NCBI RefSeq assembly: GCF_001637325.1
Contig: NZ_LRXL01000049.1
Coordinates: 1-64,000, forward strand
Source of the DNA: Cochleicola gelatinilyticus
Lineage (GTDB): Bacteria; Bacteroidota; Bacteroidia; Flavobacteriales; Flavobacteriaceae
Direction of reading: 5' to 3'
Length of the DNA: 64,000 nt
Positions within the stretch are counted from its first letter, which is position 1, and each line of letters opens with the position of its first letter. This document shows positions 40,779-50,090 of the stretch, piece after piece. Both the position numbers and the translations under genes were made by a program. The notes under the pieces are model-generated. The model ran no database searches and had not been told where the DNA came from. It worked only from the letters and a program-made list of their open reading frames with translations.

Positions 40779-41651
40779 ATGAAAGGAATTATTTTGGCAG
40801 GGGGGTCAGGAACAAGATTACACCCATTAACATTGGGAGTAAGTAAACAGTTACTTCCTATTTACGATAAGCCAATGATATATTATCCTTTGTCTGTACT
40901 TATGTTGGCAGGTATAAGAGAAGTACTTATTATCTCAACGCCAAATGATATTTCTGGATTTGAACGTTTGTTAGGAAACGGGCACGATCTTGGTATGGAA
41001 TTTAGTTATAAAGTTCAACCCTCTCCCGACGGATTAGCGCAGGCATTTATTTTAGGAGAAGAATTTATTGGTGGTGATTCTGTATGTCTTGTATTAGGAG
41101 ATAATATTTTTTATGGAGCAGGTTTAAAGCAACTATTAATGAATGCGGTAGAAACGGTTGATACTGAGAATAAAGCTGTGATCTTCGGAAACTATGTGCA
41201 TAATGCAAAGCGATATGGCGTTGTTGAGTTTGATGAAAATAACAACGTAAAAAGTATAGAGGAAAAACCTGAAGAACCAAAATCTAATTTTGCGGTAGTT
41301 GGCTTGTATTTTTATCCAAATTCTGTTATTAATATTGCAAAACAAGTAAAGCCTTCTAATCGTGGAGAGCTTGAAATCACTACTGTAAATCAACAGTATA
41401 TGCAAAAGGATCATTTAAAACTTCAAATTATGAGTCGTGGTTTTGCCTGGTTAGATACCGGAACTCACGAATCGTTAACAGAAGCTACCGAATTCGTAAA
41501 AGCTGTAGAACACCGTACTGGTTTGAAGATTGCTTGTTTAGAAGAAATAGCCTATGCGATGAAATTTATTTCGAAAGAACAACTTCAAAAACTTGCTAGT
41601 GGCACTTCTAAAAGTAGTTATCAAAAATACCTTCAGAAAATTGCTGAATGA
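40779..41651 (+). CDS. rfbA: Glucose-1-phosphate thymidylyltransferase
   Basis: First step of dTDP-deoxysugar synthesis: glucose 1-phosphate and dTTP to dTDP-glucose. The 290 residues include the nucleotidyltransferase signature [39 protein letters not shown], the metal-binding [10 protein letters not shown] and [17 protein letters not shown], as in RmlA. It is the last gene of the plus-strand operon and converges on the Wzi-like gene with only 8 bases between the stop codons and no terminator seen. Confidence 0.95.
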   Translation: MKGIILAGGSGTRLHPLTLGVSKQLLPIYDKPMIYYPLSVLMLAGIREVLIISTPNDISGFERLLGNGHDLGMEFSYKVQPSPDGLAQAFILGEEFIGGDSVCLVLGDNIFYGAGLKQLLMNAVETVDTENKAVIFGNYVHNAKRYGVVEFDENNNVKSIEEKPEEPKSNFAVVGLYFYPNSVINIAKQVKPSNRGELEITTVNQQYMQKDHLKLQIMSRGFAWLDTGTHESLTEATEFVKAVEHRTGLKIACLEEIAYAMKFISKEQLQKLASGTSKSSYQKYLQKIAE

Positions 41652-41659
41652 TTTTTGCT

Positions 41660-43042
41660 TCAGAAAGAATAACTGTATTGCATTTGCCCCCCATAGACAT
41701 CCTCACGTCTATCACTATAATCATATCCAAGATTCATAGAAAACGTTCCGTAGGTTTCCATCGTATATGAAATTTTAAAACTGTTGTAAATTGTATGTTC
41801 CTTTGGAAGAATAGGAGCTCCATAAGTTCCCAAATTATTTATCAAACTGGTTTTTAAAAAGTACGCCCATTTTTTTCGACTTGCCGAAATACCGAAATGA
41901 ATTCCTCTAACCCTACTGTTAGCGGTTCTGGTTAGGTCTTGATTAAAATAAATAAATGGCAAACCAATACTTCTTCCTTCATACGAAAAACCGGAACGAT
42001 AAAAACCACTATTAAAATAATTATCACTACCACTTACGCCTCCAGAACCACTTTGATCTGTAGTTTGTATGTATTCTATAATAAGTGCTTTCACAAAAGG
42101 TGTATAATCTTTAGCGTTTGGCATAAAACTAAATCCCCAAATTCCATCAGGAAAGTTTTTTAAACGTGTTCCAGATCCATCTTCAAAAGGGTGTTGATGG
42201 TATAGAGAATAACTTCCCGTTGAAGGAGTATATGTATATTCTAGATCGTAACTTCCTAAGTGATTTCCCAAAACATTATCTTGATCTGTTTGTGCCGCTT
42301 CACCACCTCCTTTTTTGGCAAGAAAAATATCAATGAAAGCACTGAAATCGTCTGGTTGTTGACCATCTTCTGGCGAAAATCCACCCCATTGTGCATAATG
42401 GGTGATTCCTCCTTTTAGAAAGCTTTTATTGTTTAAATTCCAAATTAAATGAAATTTCTTGTAGTGAAGTCGGGTGTCATCTACATACCGATCATCATTT
42501 AAACTGTAATGCGCTATAGCCCAATCTATCTCAAATTTATCGGACAATTTTAAAGGTTCTGAAGCTTCTAAAATAAGTCCCGGTAATGCTCGTGTATTTC
42601 CAGATCGAAAAAAATTATTTGCAACGACAGACAGTCCTCCAAATTTATCTACGACCCGTTTGCTTCCCAGTGTAGCTTTTAGCCAGCTATTACGAAATTC
42701 CAGATACAGTTCATCTCGTTGTACTTCATCGCTTGTACCGTTCCGAAGAAATGCTCCTGCACCTACTTCAATACTTGAGCTTTTAGAGAGTTTGTACGTC
42801 GCTTTCGATTGGACTGTACCAAGGTAATCTGTTTCAGAAAATATAGCGCCATAAGAATTTGCTACAATCCAGAAAGGTAATTCGTTATCGTTACTAACAA
42901 AACCACCTCCAGAAACTGTAGTTTCAATATCGAAATTTTGCGCATTTACAATATGAGATGTTAGTCCCATTAAAATTGCTATTGCAACGCTACAAAAAAC
43001 CTTGAAATGTATTGAAGGGGAATTACTTACTATGGTGTTCAA
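41660..43042 (-). CDS. Wzi-like capsule assembly outer-membrane protein
   Basis: A 460-residue outer-membrane beta-barrel of the capsule assembly Wzi family, which helps attach or organise group 1-type capsule at the cell surface. Signal peptide ends near IVNAQ. Strand-like alternating segments run throughout; RVVDKFGG, FFRSGNTRALPG and FKISYTMETYG are typical of the family. The last residue is Phe (YSYSF), as expected for barrel insertion. Its start overlaps the end of the 4,6-dehydratase gene by 20 bases, so it is the last gene of the minus-strand polysaccharide operon. Confidence 0.87.
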   Translation of the reverse strand: MNTIVSNSPSIHFKVFCSVAIAILMGLTSHIVNAQNFDIETTVSGGGFVSNDNELPFWIVANSYGAIFSETDYLGTVQSKATYKLSKSSSIEVGAGAFLRNGTSDEVQRDELYLEFRNSWLKATLGSKRVVDKFGGLSVVANNFFRSGNTRALPGLILEASEPLKLSDKFEIDWAIAHYSLNDDRYVDDTRLHYKKFHLIWNLNNKSFLKGGITHYAQWGGFSPEDGQQPDDFSAFIDIFLAKKGGGEAAQTDQDNVLGNHLGSYDLEYTYTPSTGSYSLYHQHPFEDGSGTRLKNFPDGIWGFSFMPNAKDYTPFVKALIIEYIQTTDQSGSGGVSGSDNYFNSGFYRSGFSYEGRSIGLPFIYFNQDLTRTANSRVRGIHFGISASRKKWAYFLKTSLINNLGTYGAPILPKEHTIYNSFKISYTMETYGTFSMNLGYDYSDRREDVYGGQMQYSYSF

Positions 43043-45056
43043 CGGCTTTATTTTTAACGGGTACTGTTAAATCTTTTTCGGGCGCTTCAATAATTTCCTC
43101 GTCAGTATCTAAAGATTCAAACTCTGAGTTCTTACTAATAAATTCGGGAACAAGATTTTTTAAACGGGTAACAACTTTATTTTCATCAAATTTTAAGGCT
43201 GCTTCAATGAGTTTGTTAATGCCTTTACTTACTAGATCAAAGTCTTCGATATAATCTTTACTAATCATGATCTTTTCATGATGCGTGGGAAGTGCACGGC
43301 TACTGTCACTAATAAGTTCTTCGTATAATTTCTCTCCAGGACGTAATCCTGTAATTTTAATGTCAATCTCTTCGTTGGGAATATACCCTGCCAATTTAAT
43401 CATTTTTACCGCTAAGTCCATAATACGAACAGGCTCACCCATGTCGAAAATATAAATCTCACCACCTTTCCCCATGGCGCCAGCCTCTAACACCAATTGA
43501 CAAGCTTCGGGTATCGTCATAAAATAACGAATAATATCTGGGTGTGTAATGGTTATAGGACCTCCTTTTTCTATTTGTTTTTTAAACAATGGGACAACAC
43601 TTCCATTGGATCCTAAAACATTTCCAAACCGTGTAGTTATAAATTTTGTTTTAGAAAGTACTCCTACACTATTTTTATGAAAACTACGGGATTGCACATA
43701 CATTTCTGCAGCTCTTTTCGAAGCTCCCATCACATTACTTGGATTTACGGCTTTGTCTGTAGAAACCATCACAAATCTGGATACTTTATTTAGTACTGCG
43801 AGATCAGCAAGATTTTTTGTTCCATAAATATTTGTGATGACTGCTTCAGCACAGTTATCTTCCATTAACGGTACATGTTTATATGCTGCAGCATGATACA
43901 CTACCTCGATTGGGTATTTCTGAAAAAAGGTTCCTAATCGATTTCTATTAGCGACATCACAAATAATACATTTAAAGTTCAGGTCAGGAAAATTCGCTCT
44001 TAACTCTAACTGAAGATTATGCAACGGAGTTTCAGCTTGATCTAAAATAAGCAATAATTCAGGATTATAATTAGCGAGTTGTCTTACAATTTCACTACCT
44101 ATTGATCCTGCAGCACCCGTAACTAAAATTACTTTTCCATTTAATTGTTTCGACTTTTCTTTATTGTGTAATACAATAGGCTCTCGTTCTAATAAATCTT
44201 CAATTTGAAGATTCTTCACCTGTTTTGCCACCGAAACATTTTCACTCCAATCTAGCACTAAAGGTGAATTATATACTTTAATATTATTTTCTAAGCAATC
44301 CTCAACAATGTTGAATTTTACTTTTGCAGAAAGACTGTTCCCAGAAAGTATAACAGCATTTGCATTAAGTCTTTTAAGCTCATCTGAGATTTTATCTCCT
44401 ACTTTTATAATAGGCTTCCCTAAAATTTGCAATCGCTTTGCAGAAGAATTTCTTGAAGCAAACCCTTTAATTTTAAATCGCTGGGGGTGCTCCATATCCA
44501 AGGCAGCAGCAATTGATATAGCTGCATCGTCAACGCCAATTATCACTGCATTTTCATAAGTTTCCGTACGTTGAGAAACTTTAAAATATTCGTATAATTG
44601 TTTTACTGCAAGACGAAACAGAAATAAGAACGTAAACGAAATAAAAAGATAAAGGATAAGAGAAGAATTAAGATATATTTTTTCCCCTTTTACATAAAGC
44701 ATACTGTAATTAATTACGAAAAGAACCGTAACAGTGCTTACAGATGCTAGCAAAAGCTTGAAGGCATCCATGAATGAAGAATGTCGAATTAACCCTGCAT
44801 ACGTCTTATACAGAATCATAAAAGTAAAATTAACACCAATAACTAATAATACTTGCTGTGTTATATTTAACAGCTTTAAATACTTTATATTAAGATCATT
44901 TAAAATTAATACGGTGAGCACAATAGAGCAGATCAATAAGAATGTATCTATTAAAAGCACACTCCATCTAGGAAGATACTTTACATTTCTTATGTCTAAT
45001 TCATTATCGTTCGACGATAAGATAATTTTCAAAGCTTGTTTAATTTTTTCTTTCAT
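43023..45056 (-). CDS. Membrane nucleotide-sugar 4,6-dehydratase (PglF/WbpM/CapD-like)
   Basis: A 677-residue protein. Residues 30-155 hold four membrane helices, followed by a CoA-binding-like Rossmann region (about 165-265), then the catalytic dehydratase domain (about 307-600) with NAD motif VTGAAGSIGSEI, HAAAYKHVPLMED, VSTDKAVNPSNVMGASKR and RFGNVLGSNGSV. Such enzymes convert UDP-GlcNAc to the 4-keto-6-deoxy sugar without C5 inversion, the first step to bacillosamine or QuiNAc4N type sugars. The C-terminal tail of about 40 residues is acidic and probably disordered. The aminotransferase gene next to it should use its product. Confidence 0.92.
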   Translation of the reverse strand: MKEKIKQALKIILSSNDNELDIRNVKYLPRWSVLLIDTFLLICSIVLTVLILNDLNIKYLKLLNITQQVLLVIGVNFTFMILYKTYAGLIRHSSFMDAFKLLLASVSTVTVLFVINYSMLYVKGEKIYLNSSLILYLFISFTFLFLFRLAVKQLYEYFKVSQRTETYENAVIIGVDDAAISIAAALDMEHPQRFKIKGFASRNSSAKRLQILGKPIIKVGDKISDELKRLNANAVILSGNSLSAKVKFNIVEDCLENNIKVYNSPLVLDWSENVSVAKQVKNLQIEDLLEREPIVLHNKEKSKQLNGKVILVTGAAGSIGSEIVRQLANYNPELLLILDQAETPLHNLQLELRANFPDLNFKCIICDVANRNRLGTFFQKYPIEVVYHAAAYKHVPLMEDNCAEAVITNIYGTKNLADLAVLNKVSRFVMVSTDKAVNPSNVMGASKRAAEMYVQSRSFHKNSVGVLSKTKFITTRFGNVLGSNGSVVPLFKKQIEKGGPITITHPDIIRYFMTIPEACQLVLEAGAMGKGGEIYIFDMGEPVRIMDLAVKMIKLAGYIPNEEIDIKITGLRPGEKLYEELISDSSRALPTHHEKIMISKDYIEDFDLVSKGINKLIEAALKFDENKVVTRLKNLVPEFISKNSEFESLDTDEEIIEAPEKDLTVPVKNKAVEHHSK

Positions 45057-45083
45057 ACTTCAAATAGTTAACAAGAGGGGATC

Positions 45084-46217
45084 TTAACTAAAATAGTTCT
45101 TAATGGCTTTTTCGATACTACTTTTTTGTGAAGTTGTTAAATTAGAACCTGAAGGCAGACAAAGACCTCTTTCAAAAAGAGATTCAGAAACCGTGCCACC
45201 AAAGGTTTTTGCACCAGAAAAAACCGGCTGCATATGCATCGGTTTCCACAAGGGCCTACTTTCAATGTTCAAATTTAGTAGGAATATACGTAATTTTTCT
45301 CTGTTTCGGTTCATATTTTCAGAATTAAATGTGATTGCCGATAACCAATGATTGCTAATAAAGTCTGAATTAGGTTCTTCAAAAATAGAAACTTCTTCGA
45401 TTGTTGAGAAAACTTCTTTGTAAAAATCATTATTTTTTTGACGAAGTGCGACATGCGCATCCAACACTTCCATTTGTCCTCTACCAATACCCGCAACAAT
45501 ATTGCTCATCCTGTAATTATGTCCAATTTCTGAATGCTGATAGTGTGGTGCTTCGTCCCTTGCTTGAGTAGCTAGAAAAATAGCCCTCGATTTTGTTTCC
45601 GCATCACGACACACTAAAGCACCTCCGCCAGAAGTGGTAATGATCTTATTTCCGTTAAATGAAAGTATTGAAAGATCTCCAAAAGTACCGCATTTCTTTC
45701 CTTTGTAAGTAGAGCCAAGTGCTTCAGCTGCATCTTCAATTAAAAAAACACCATGTTTTTTACAAATTGCTTCAATTTCAGCTATTCGAGCGGGCATCCC
45801 ATATAAATGAACTGCTAATACCGCTTTTGGCTTTTTACCATTAGCAATACCACTTAAAATGGCCTCTTCTAATAATTCCGGTGACATATTCCAAGTGTCT
45901 TCTTCACTATCAATAAAAACAGGAGTAGCGCCTACATATGCTATGGGATTGGCCGACCCACAAAAAGTAAAGGTTTGGCAAAGTACATCATCTCCTCTTT
46001 CAACACCAGCAATTATGAGTGCCAAATGTATCGCAGCGGTACCGGTTGTAACACAGGCAACATGAGAATCATGACCAAGATAGGTTTCTAAGTCTTTTTC
46101 AAAACCATTTACATTGGGCCCTAAAGGAGCAACCCAATTCGTATCAAAAGCTTCGTTAACATATTTTTGTTCTGTACCTCCCATATGGGGTGATGACAAC
46201 CAGATTTTTTCGTTCAT
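45084..46217 (-). CDS. DegT/DnrJ/EryC1 sugar aminotransferase (PglE-like)
   Basis: PLP-dependent aminotransferase of 377 residues that should aminate a 4-keto sugar nucleotide. Motifs: SSPHMGGTEQKYV at the N-terminus, TTGTAAIHLAL (cofactor phosphate site), IEDAAEALGS with the PLP-contacting Asp, and the Schiff-base Lys in SFNGNKIITTSGGG. The near neighbourhood of the membrane 4,6-dehydratase and the PglC-like transferase copies the bacillosamine logic (PglF, PglE, PglC), so UDP-4-amino-4,6-dideoxy-GlcNAc is the likely product. Only 2 bases separate it from the transferase gene. Confidence 0.92.
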   Translation of the reverse strand: MNEKIWLSSPHMGGTEQKYVNEAFDTNWVAPLGPNVNGFEKDLETYLGHDSHVACVTTGTAAIHLALIIAGVERGDDVLCQTFTFCGSANPIAYVGATPVFIDSEEDTWNMSPELLEEAILSGIANGKKPKAVLAVHLYGMPARIAEIEAICKKHGVFLIEDAAEALGSTYKGKKCGTFGDLSILSFNGNKIITTSGGGALVCRDAETKSRAIFLATQARDEAPHYQHSEIGHNYRMSNIVAGIGRGQMEVLDAHVALRQKNNDFYKEVFSTIEEVSIFEEPNSDFISNHWLSAITFNSENMNRNREKLRIFLLNLNIESRPLWKPMHMQPVFSGAKTFGGTVSESLFERGLCLPSGSNLTTSQKSSIEKAIKNYFS

Positions 46218-46219
46218 GT

Positions 46220-46825
46220 CTAAAAAATTGTTTTAAAAATATATTCTATATCCTTAAAAATGCTGTAATTGTTAATATATGCTTTGTTCAACTCAACCTT
46301 TTTAGGCCAAATTACTTCTCTGTTATAACGTTCCGGATTATTCTGTGCAGCTAATAATGCTTCTTCATCTTTAAAATATATAGAAGCAGGTCCAGTAATT
46401 CCCGGTTTAATAGTTAATAAAATTCTATCCTCCCCTTCTAACCTATCTGCAAACCCAGGTACGTCGGGTCTAGGTCCAACAAAACTCATGTCCCCCATAA
46501 ATACATTAATTAATTGTGGCAATTCATCTAATTTAGATTTTCGCCAAAATCTACCTAACCGTGTTATTCTTGGATCATTATCTGTTGAGACTGTAGTAGT
46601 TACTCCTTCAACATGTTTCATACTTCGTAGTTTATAAACTTCAAAAATGGCACCATGTTGTCCCACTCTTTTCTGTTTAAAAAATCCGCTAAGTTTTGTA
46701 TCCATCCTCGCAAGTATGGCTGTTATAATAATAATCCAGCCTGTACAAAGCAATCCGATAAAAGATACTACAACGTCAAACGCACGTTTCAATATTTTAT
46801 TAGAACTACTCACCTTGGTATCCAA
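46220..46825 (-). CDS. Initiating sugar-phosphate transferase (PglC-like)
   Basis: Small monotopic polyprenyl-phosphate phosphoglycosyl transferase of 201 residues, which loads the first sugar phosphate on undecaprenyl phosphate at the inner membrane. One hydrophobic re-entrant helix (about 14-38, KRAFDVVVSFIGLL), then KQKRVGQHG, YKLRSM, the catalytic Asp-Glu in KLDELPQLINV and MSFVGPRPD. The short, PglC-like size fits a 2,4-diamino or 4-amino sugar as first residue. The start codon lies inside the end of the sulfotransferase gene (20-base overlap). Confidence 0.93.
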   Translation of the reverse strand: MDTKVSSSNKILKRAFDVVVSFIGLLCTGWIIIITAILARMDTKLSGFFKQKRVGQHGAIFEVYKLRSMKHVEGVTTTVSTDNDPRITRLGRFWRKSKLDELPQLINVFMGDMSFVGPRPDVPGFADRLEGEDRILLTIKPGITGPASIYFKDEEALLAAQNNPERYNREVIWPKKVELNKAYINNYSIFKDIEYIFKTIF

Positions 46826-47672
46826 GTTTTTTAAGGGTTGGTAACGTAATTTGCTCTAAGGTTGCTAATTCTTCTTCTGAAAATTTCTTTTTATGAGACC
46901 CCACACTTTTAGTGGAAACATTAGTCACCAATTCTTTAATTTTATCTTCTGAAAGTGACGTACCAAAAAAGCCTAATAAACGTTTCATTTCTTCTTCAGG
47001 ACGCGCCACAAAAGATTCATAAGTAATGTCAAAGATCTGATCTTTCGAAATCATTTTCCGATGTTGTAACGTATTTTCAGCACAATGTTTCCACTGGTTT
47101 GCACACACTTCCATCAAAGTCAGGGATGCAACATCCTTATCTATACCTTGATATAAAGGTCCCCAAAAAGAAAGACTCGCTTCTTTCGAAAAAATCTTTT
47201 TTACACGATTCATTCCAAAGCGGCTCACGTAATAGAATAGGTCTTTTAGTGGAACATATCGTAACTTCTTCAATGTATAAGACAACTCGAAACTAGACAC
47301 CCAACGTTTCATAGCACTAGGAACCACATCGCGACCATCTCTATTTATAATCACGTATTTAGCATCTGGAAAAATCTCATATACATAATTTAATCTTAGT
47401 GAATTAGCGCAGGTCTTTTCAACAACATATTCAGCTTTAGTGTTTTTTTGTAATTGCTCAAATTTACTTCTTATAAATTTTTTGACTCGTGGAGTTGCAT
47501 TTTCAACAGGCAGTTCATCGGTAGGATATTCACGATTTCCATAACGCCAAATAGGATTGATCTCATCGCAATCCCAAGTCTCAAATCCATCGATAGAAGT
47601 AATAATATCTCGAAGCATATTTGTACCAGAACGTCCCGATCCAATTATAATAATTGGTGTGTTTTTCATCAT
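46806..47672 (-). CDS. Sulfotransferase (PAPS-dependent), first of five
   Basis: A 288-residue cytoplasmic sulfotransferase. The 5'-phosphosulfate loop is IIGSGRSGTNML (about 9-20) and the 3'-phosphate loop is INRDGRDVVPSAMKRW (about 108-123), both typical of PAPS-dependent enzymes; it belongs to the group with RDGRD, distinct from the four further upstream in the operon. It should add sulfate to a sugar, here likely on the FucNAc-containing repeat unit. It follows the WbuB-like glycosyltransferase gene with a 4-base overlap and precedes the initiating transferase. Sugar acceptor is unknown. Confidence 0.88.
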   Translation of the reverse strand: MMKNTPIIIIGSGRSGTNMLRDIITSIDGFETWDCDEINPIWRYGNREYPTDELPVENATPRVKKFIRSKFEQLQKNTKAEYVVEKTCANSLRLNYVYEIFPDAKYVIINRDGRDVVPSAMKRWVSSFELSYTLKKLRYVPLKDLFYYVSRFGMNRVKKIFSKEASLSFWGPLYQGIDKDVASLTLMEVCANQWKHCAENTLQHRKMISKDQIFDITYESFVARPEEEMKRLLGFFGTSLSEDKIKELVTNVSTKSVGSHKKKFSEEELATLEQITLPTLKKLGYQGE

Positions 47673-48892
47673 TTCTTCTTAATCTTTATAAAATTCTTTT
47701 CGAGCTTATCTACGCTAGAAATTAACGAAAGGTTATCTGTATAATATCTTTTACCATTTATACCCATATTTGCAATTTCTTCTTTCGATAAAGCACTCAT
47801 TTCTTGTACTACTCTTTTAAGAGCTTCAGGATTATCTGGTTCGAACGTATATCCAGCTCTGGCTTCATCGAGAATTGCCTTCGAGTCTCCTTCTAGTCCC
47901 ATTAATATGGGTTTTCCAGATTTTAGATAAGCAAGGATCTTTGAGGGAATGGTAATTTTAAAAAGGTCATCCTTTTTTAGATGCACCAATAGAAAATCGG
48001 CTGCATTTAAGTACTTAGTAACCTCACTCGATACTACTCTTGGAATAAACGATACATTATGTAAGTTCCAATCTATCGCAGCTTGTTTTAGTCTCTCTTC
48101 ATCGGCCCCACCACCTAAAAATATAAATTGAATTCTTGTATTTCCTTCTTCTTGAAGAATTTTCGCAGTCGTTAAAATCGTGGTTAGTGACTGTACAATT
48201 CCCAAATTTCCGGCGTACAAAATATTAATCTTATTTTCTTTGAAATAGCTGTCGCTACTAGTTTTGTCTAGAACAGCTTCAGAAATTACATCACGGCTCC
48301 AGTTAGAAACAATTTCCATTTTTTCTGAAGGTACTCCTTTTGCTAAAAGATTCTTCTTAAAGCCAGGGGTTGCTACGGTAATAAAAGCCGCATTTCGATA
48401 GTTAAAATGACACCAAGCATTGATTAATTTTAGTGCCCATTTATTCTTCAACATTCCAGAAGTGGCAACAGTTTCTGGCCAAAGATCATTTATATCGTAT
48501 AAGAAAGGAATTCCTCTCAGCTTTTTAAGAATAATGGCAGGGATAGCTGCCGGAATTGCTCCTTGGTAAACAAAACATACATCGGGTTTCTTAACTAACC
48601 ACAGTCCAATGAATGAAGCAGATATACCATATGAAAAATAATGCAAAAACCGTTTAAAACCCGAGGCACTATGGTCTGGATAAATAGGAACACGAATTAA
48701 TGAAACCCCATCCATGACCTCTCTTTTATAAAGCTGTTGTTTATAACCATCGTAAATGCGTCCTAATGGATACGACGGAAACCCTGTGAGCACCTCTACT
48801 TCATGCCCTCTTCTTTGCAATTCTTTAGCAAAATCAAGGCTTTTCGCCGTTGGTTCGGGATTAAATAGTTGTTTTACAAGTAGTATCTTCAT
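47669..48892 (-). CDS. Glycosyltransferase family 4 (WbuB-like)
   Basis: A 407-residue GT-B glycosyltransferase. The N-terminus is KQLFNPEPTAKSLDFAKEL with GHEVEVLTGFPSYP, as in WbuB-type enzymes; the nucleotide-sugar domain shows LYAGNLGIVQSL and a C-terminal acidic motif region (ITIPSKILAYLKSGKPIL). In E. coli O26 the order fnlA-fnlB-fnlC-wbuB occurs; the same order is seen here, so this is probably the L-FucNAc transferase. It acts on the cytoplasmic face. It is spaced one base from the epimerase gene and overlaps the sulfotransferase gene by 4 bases. Confidence 0.9.
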   Translation of the reverse strand: MKILLVKQLFNPEPTAKSLDFAKELQRRGHEVEVLTGFPSYPLGRIYDGYKQQLYKREVMDGVSLIRVPIYPDHSASGFKRFLHYFSYGISASFIGLWLVKKPDVCFVYQGAIPAAIPAIILKKLRGIPFLYDINDLWPETVATSGMLKNKWALKLINAWCHFNYRNAAFITVATPGFKKNLLAKGVPSEKMEIVSNWSRDVISEAVLDKTSSDSYFKENKINILYAGNLGIVQSLTTILTTAKILQEEGNTRIQFIFLGGGADEERLKQAAIDWNLHNVSFIPRVVSSEVTKYLNAADFLLVHLKKDDLFKITIPSKILAYLKSGKPILMGLEGDSKAILDEARAGYTFEPDNPEALKRVVQEMSALSKEEIANMGINGKRYYTDNLSLISSVDKLEKNFIKIKKK

Positions 48893-48893
48893 G

Positions 48894-50030
48894 TTAGTGT
48901 TTTGACCAAACTACTCGATTCACATAATCTGTATACGAAAGTATAATACGCACCATTTTTTCTGAAACATTTGGCATGCTGTAATCGTACACTGGTCTGA
49001 AATTTCTTTCCGGGTTTCTTTGTTGCATTTTTAAGGCTGATAATGCCTGCATGATACGTTCTGGCTTAAGTCCGGTCATCATTACTGAAGCTTCTTCCAT
49101 GGCCTCAGGGCGTTCATGTGCGTCTCTAATATTTAATGCCCAAAAATTAAGAATAGATGATTCTTCTGAGATAGTACCACTATCAGAAAGTACTGCGTAC
49201 GAATGCATTTGCAGTGCATTATAATCTGAAAAACCAAGGGGTTTCAAAAACTGAATGTTTTTATGCACCTGTACTTTTTTCGCATCCAGCATATTACGTG
49301 TTCTAGGATGCGTGGAAACAATCACAGGATACTCATACTTGTTGGCTATCTCATTTAAAGAATCGATAAGCCCTTCAAAATTGGCATCGCTACTAATATT
49401 TTCTTCCCTGTGTGCAGAAACTACAAAATATTTATGCTTTTTAAGTCCCAATCTGGATAATACATCGGAACCTTCAATCTTATGCATGAATTTATTTAGT
49501 ACTTCAAACATCGGACTTCCCGTTTTAATCACTCGGTCTGGTGATAAGCCTTCTCGAAGCAAATACTCGCGCGCAATAGTGCTATATGTTAAATTGATGT
49601 CGGAAATATGATCTACAATCTTTCTATTAGTTTCTTCGGGTACACGTTGATCAAAACAACGGTTTCCTGCCTCCATATGAAAGATAGGAATTTTTCTTTT
49701 TTTCGCAGGAATGGCACATAAACAAGAATTTGTATCTCCTAGCACTAAAAAAGCATCAGGATTTTCAGATTCTAAAATAGGATCTATCTTAATTAAAATG
49801 TTTCCTACAGTCTCGGTAGCATTTTTACCTGCTGCCTCTAAGAAAAAATCAGGTTTACGAATCTCAAGGTCATCGAAAAAGATCTCATTAAGTTCGTAGT
49901 CATAGTTTTGACCCGTATGAACCAAAACATGTTCGATGGCTTCATTTTTGTCTAATGCTTGCATAACACAAGCCAAGCGAATAATTTCAGGTCGTGTACC
50001 TACAACCGTAACCACTTTAAGTTTTTTCAT
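48894..50030 (-). CDS. wecB: UDP-N-acetylglucosamine 2-epimerase, FnlC/WbjD-like
   Basis: Non-hydrolysing 2-epimerase of 378 residues. Motifs: VVGTRPEIIRLA at the N-terminus, HTGQNYDYELNEIFF, VLGDTNSCL, the HMEAGNRCFDQRVPEE block and the C-terminal SDSGTISEE. The GNRCFDQRVPEETNRK form is typical of FnlC/WbjD/CapG, which epimerises C2 in the last step to UDP-L-FucNAc, more than of general WecB. Context with FnlA- and FnlB-like genes upstream supports that. It ends one base before the WbuB-like gene. Confidence 0.92.
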   Translation of the reverse strand: MKKLKVVTVVGTRPEIIRLACVMQALDKNEAIEHVLVHTGQNYDYELNEIFFDDLEIRKPDFFLEAAGKNATETVGNILIKIDPILESENPDAFLVLGDTNSCLCAIPAKKRKIPIFHMEAGNRCFDQRVPEETNRKIVDHISDINLTYSTIAREYLLREGLSPDRVIKTGSPMFEVLNKFMHKIEGSDVLSRLGLKKHKYFVVSAHREENISSDANFEGLIDSLNEIANKYEYPVIVSTHPRTRNMLDAKKVQVHKNIQFLKPLGFSDYNALQMHSYAVLSDSGTISEESSILNFWALNIRDAHERPEAMEEASVMMTGLKPERIMQALSALKMQQRNPERNFRPVYDYSMPNVSEKMVRIILSYTDYVNRVVWSKH

Positions 50031-50090
50031 AAGAACCTTCTGTTTAAGGCTGCAAAAGTAATGTTTTAAAGTGGCAAATCATAATGGTAT

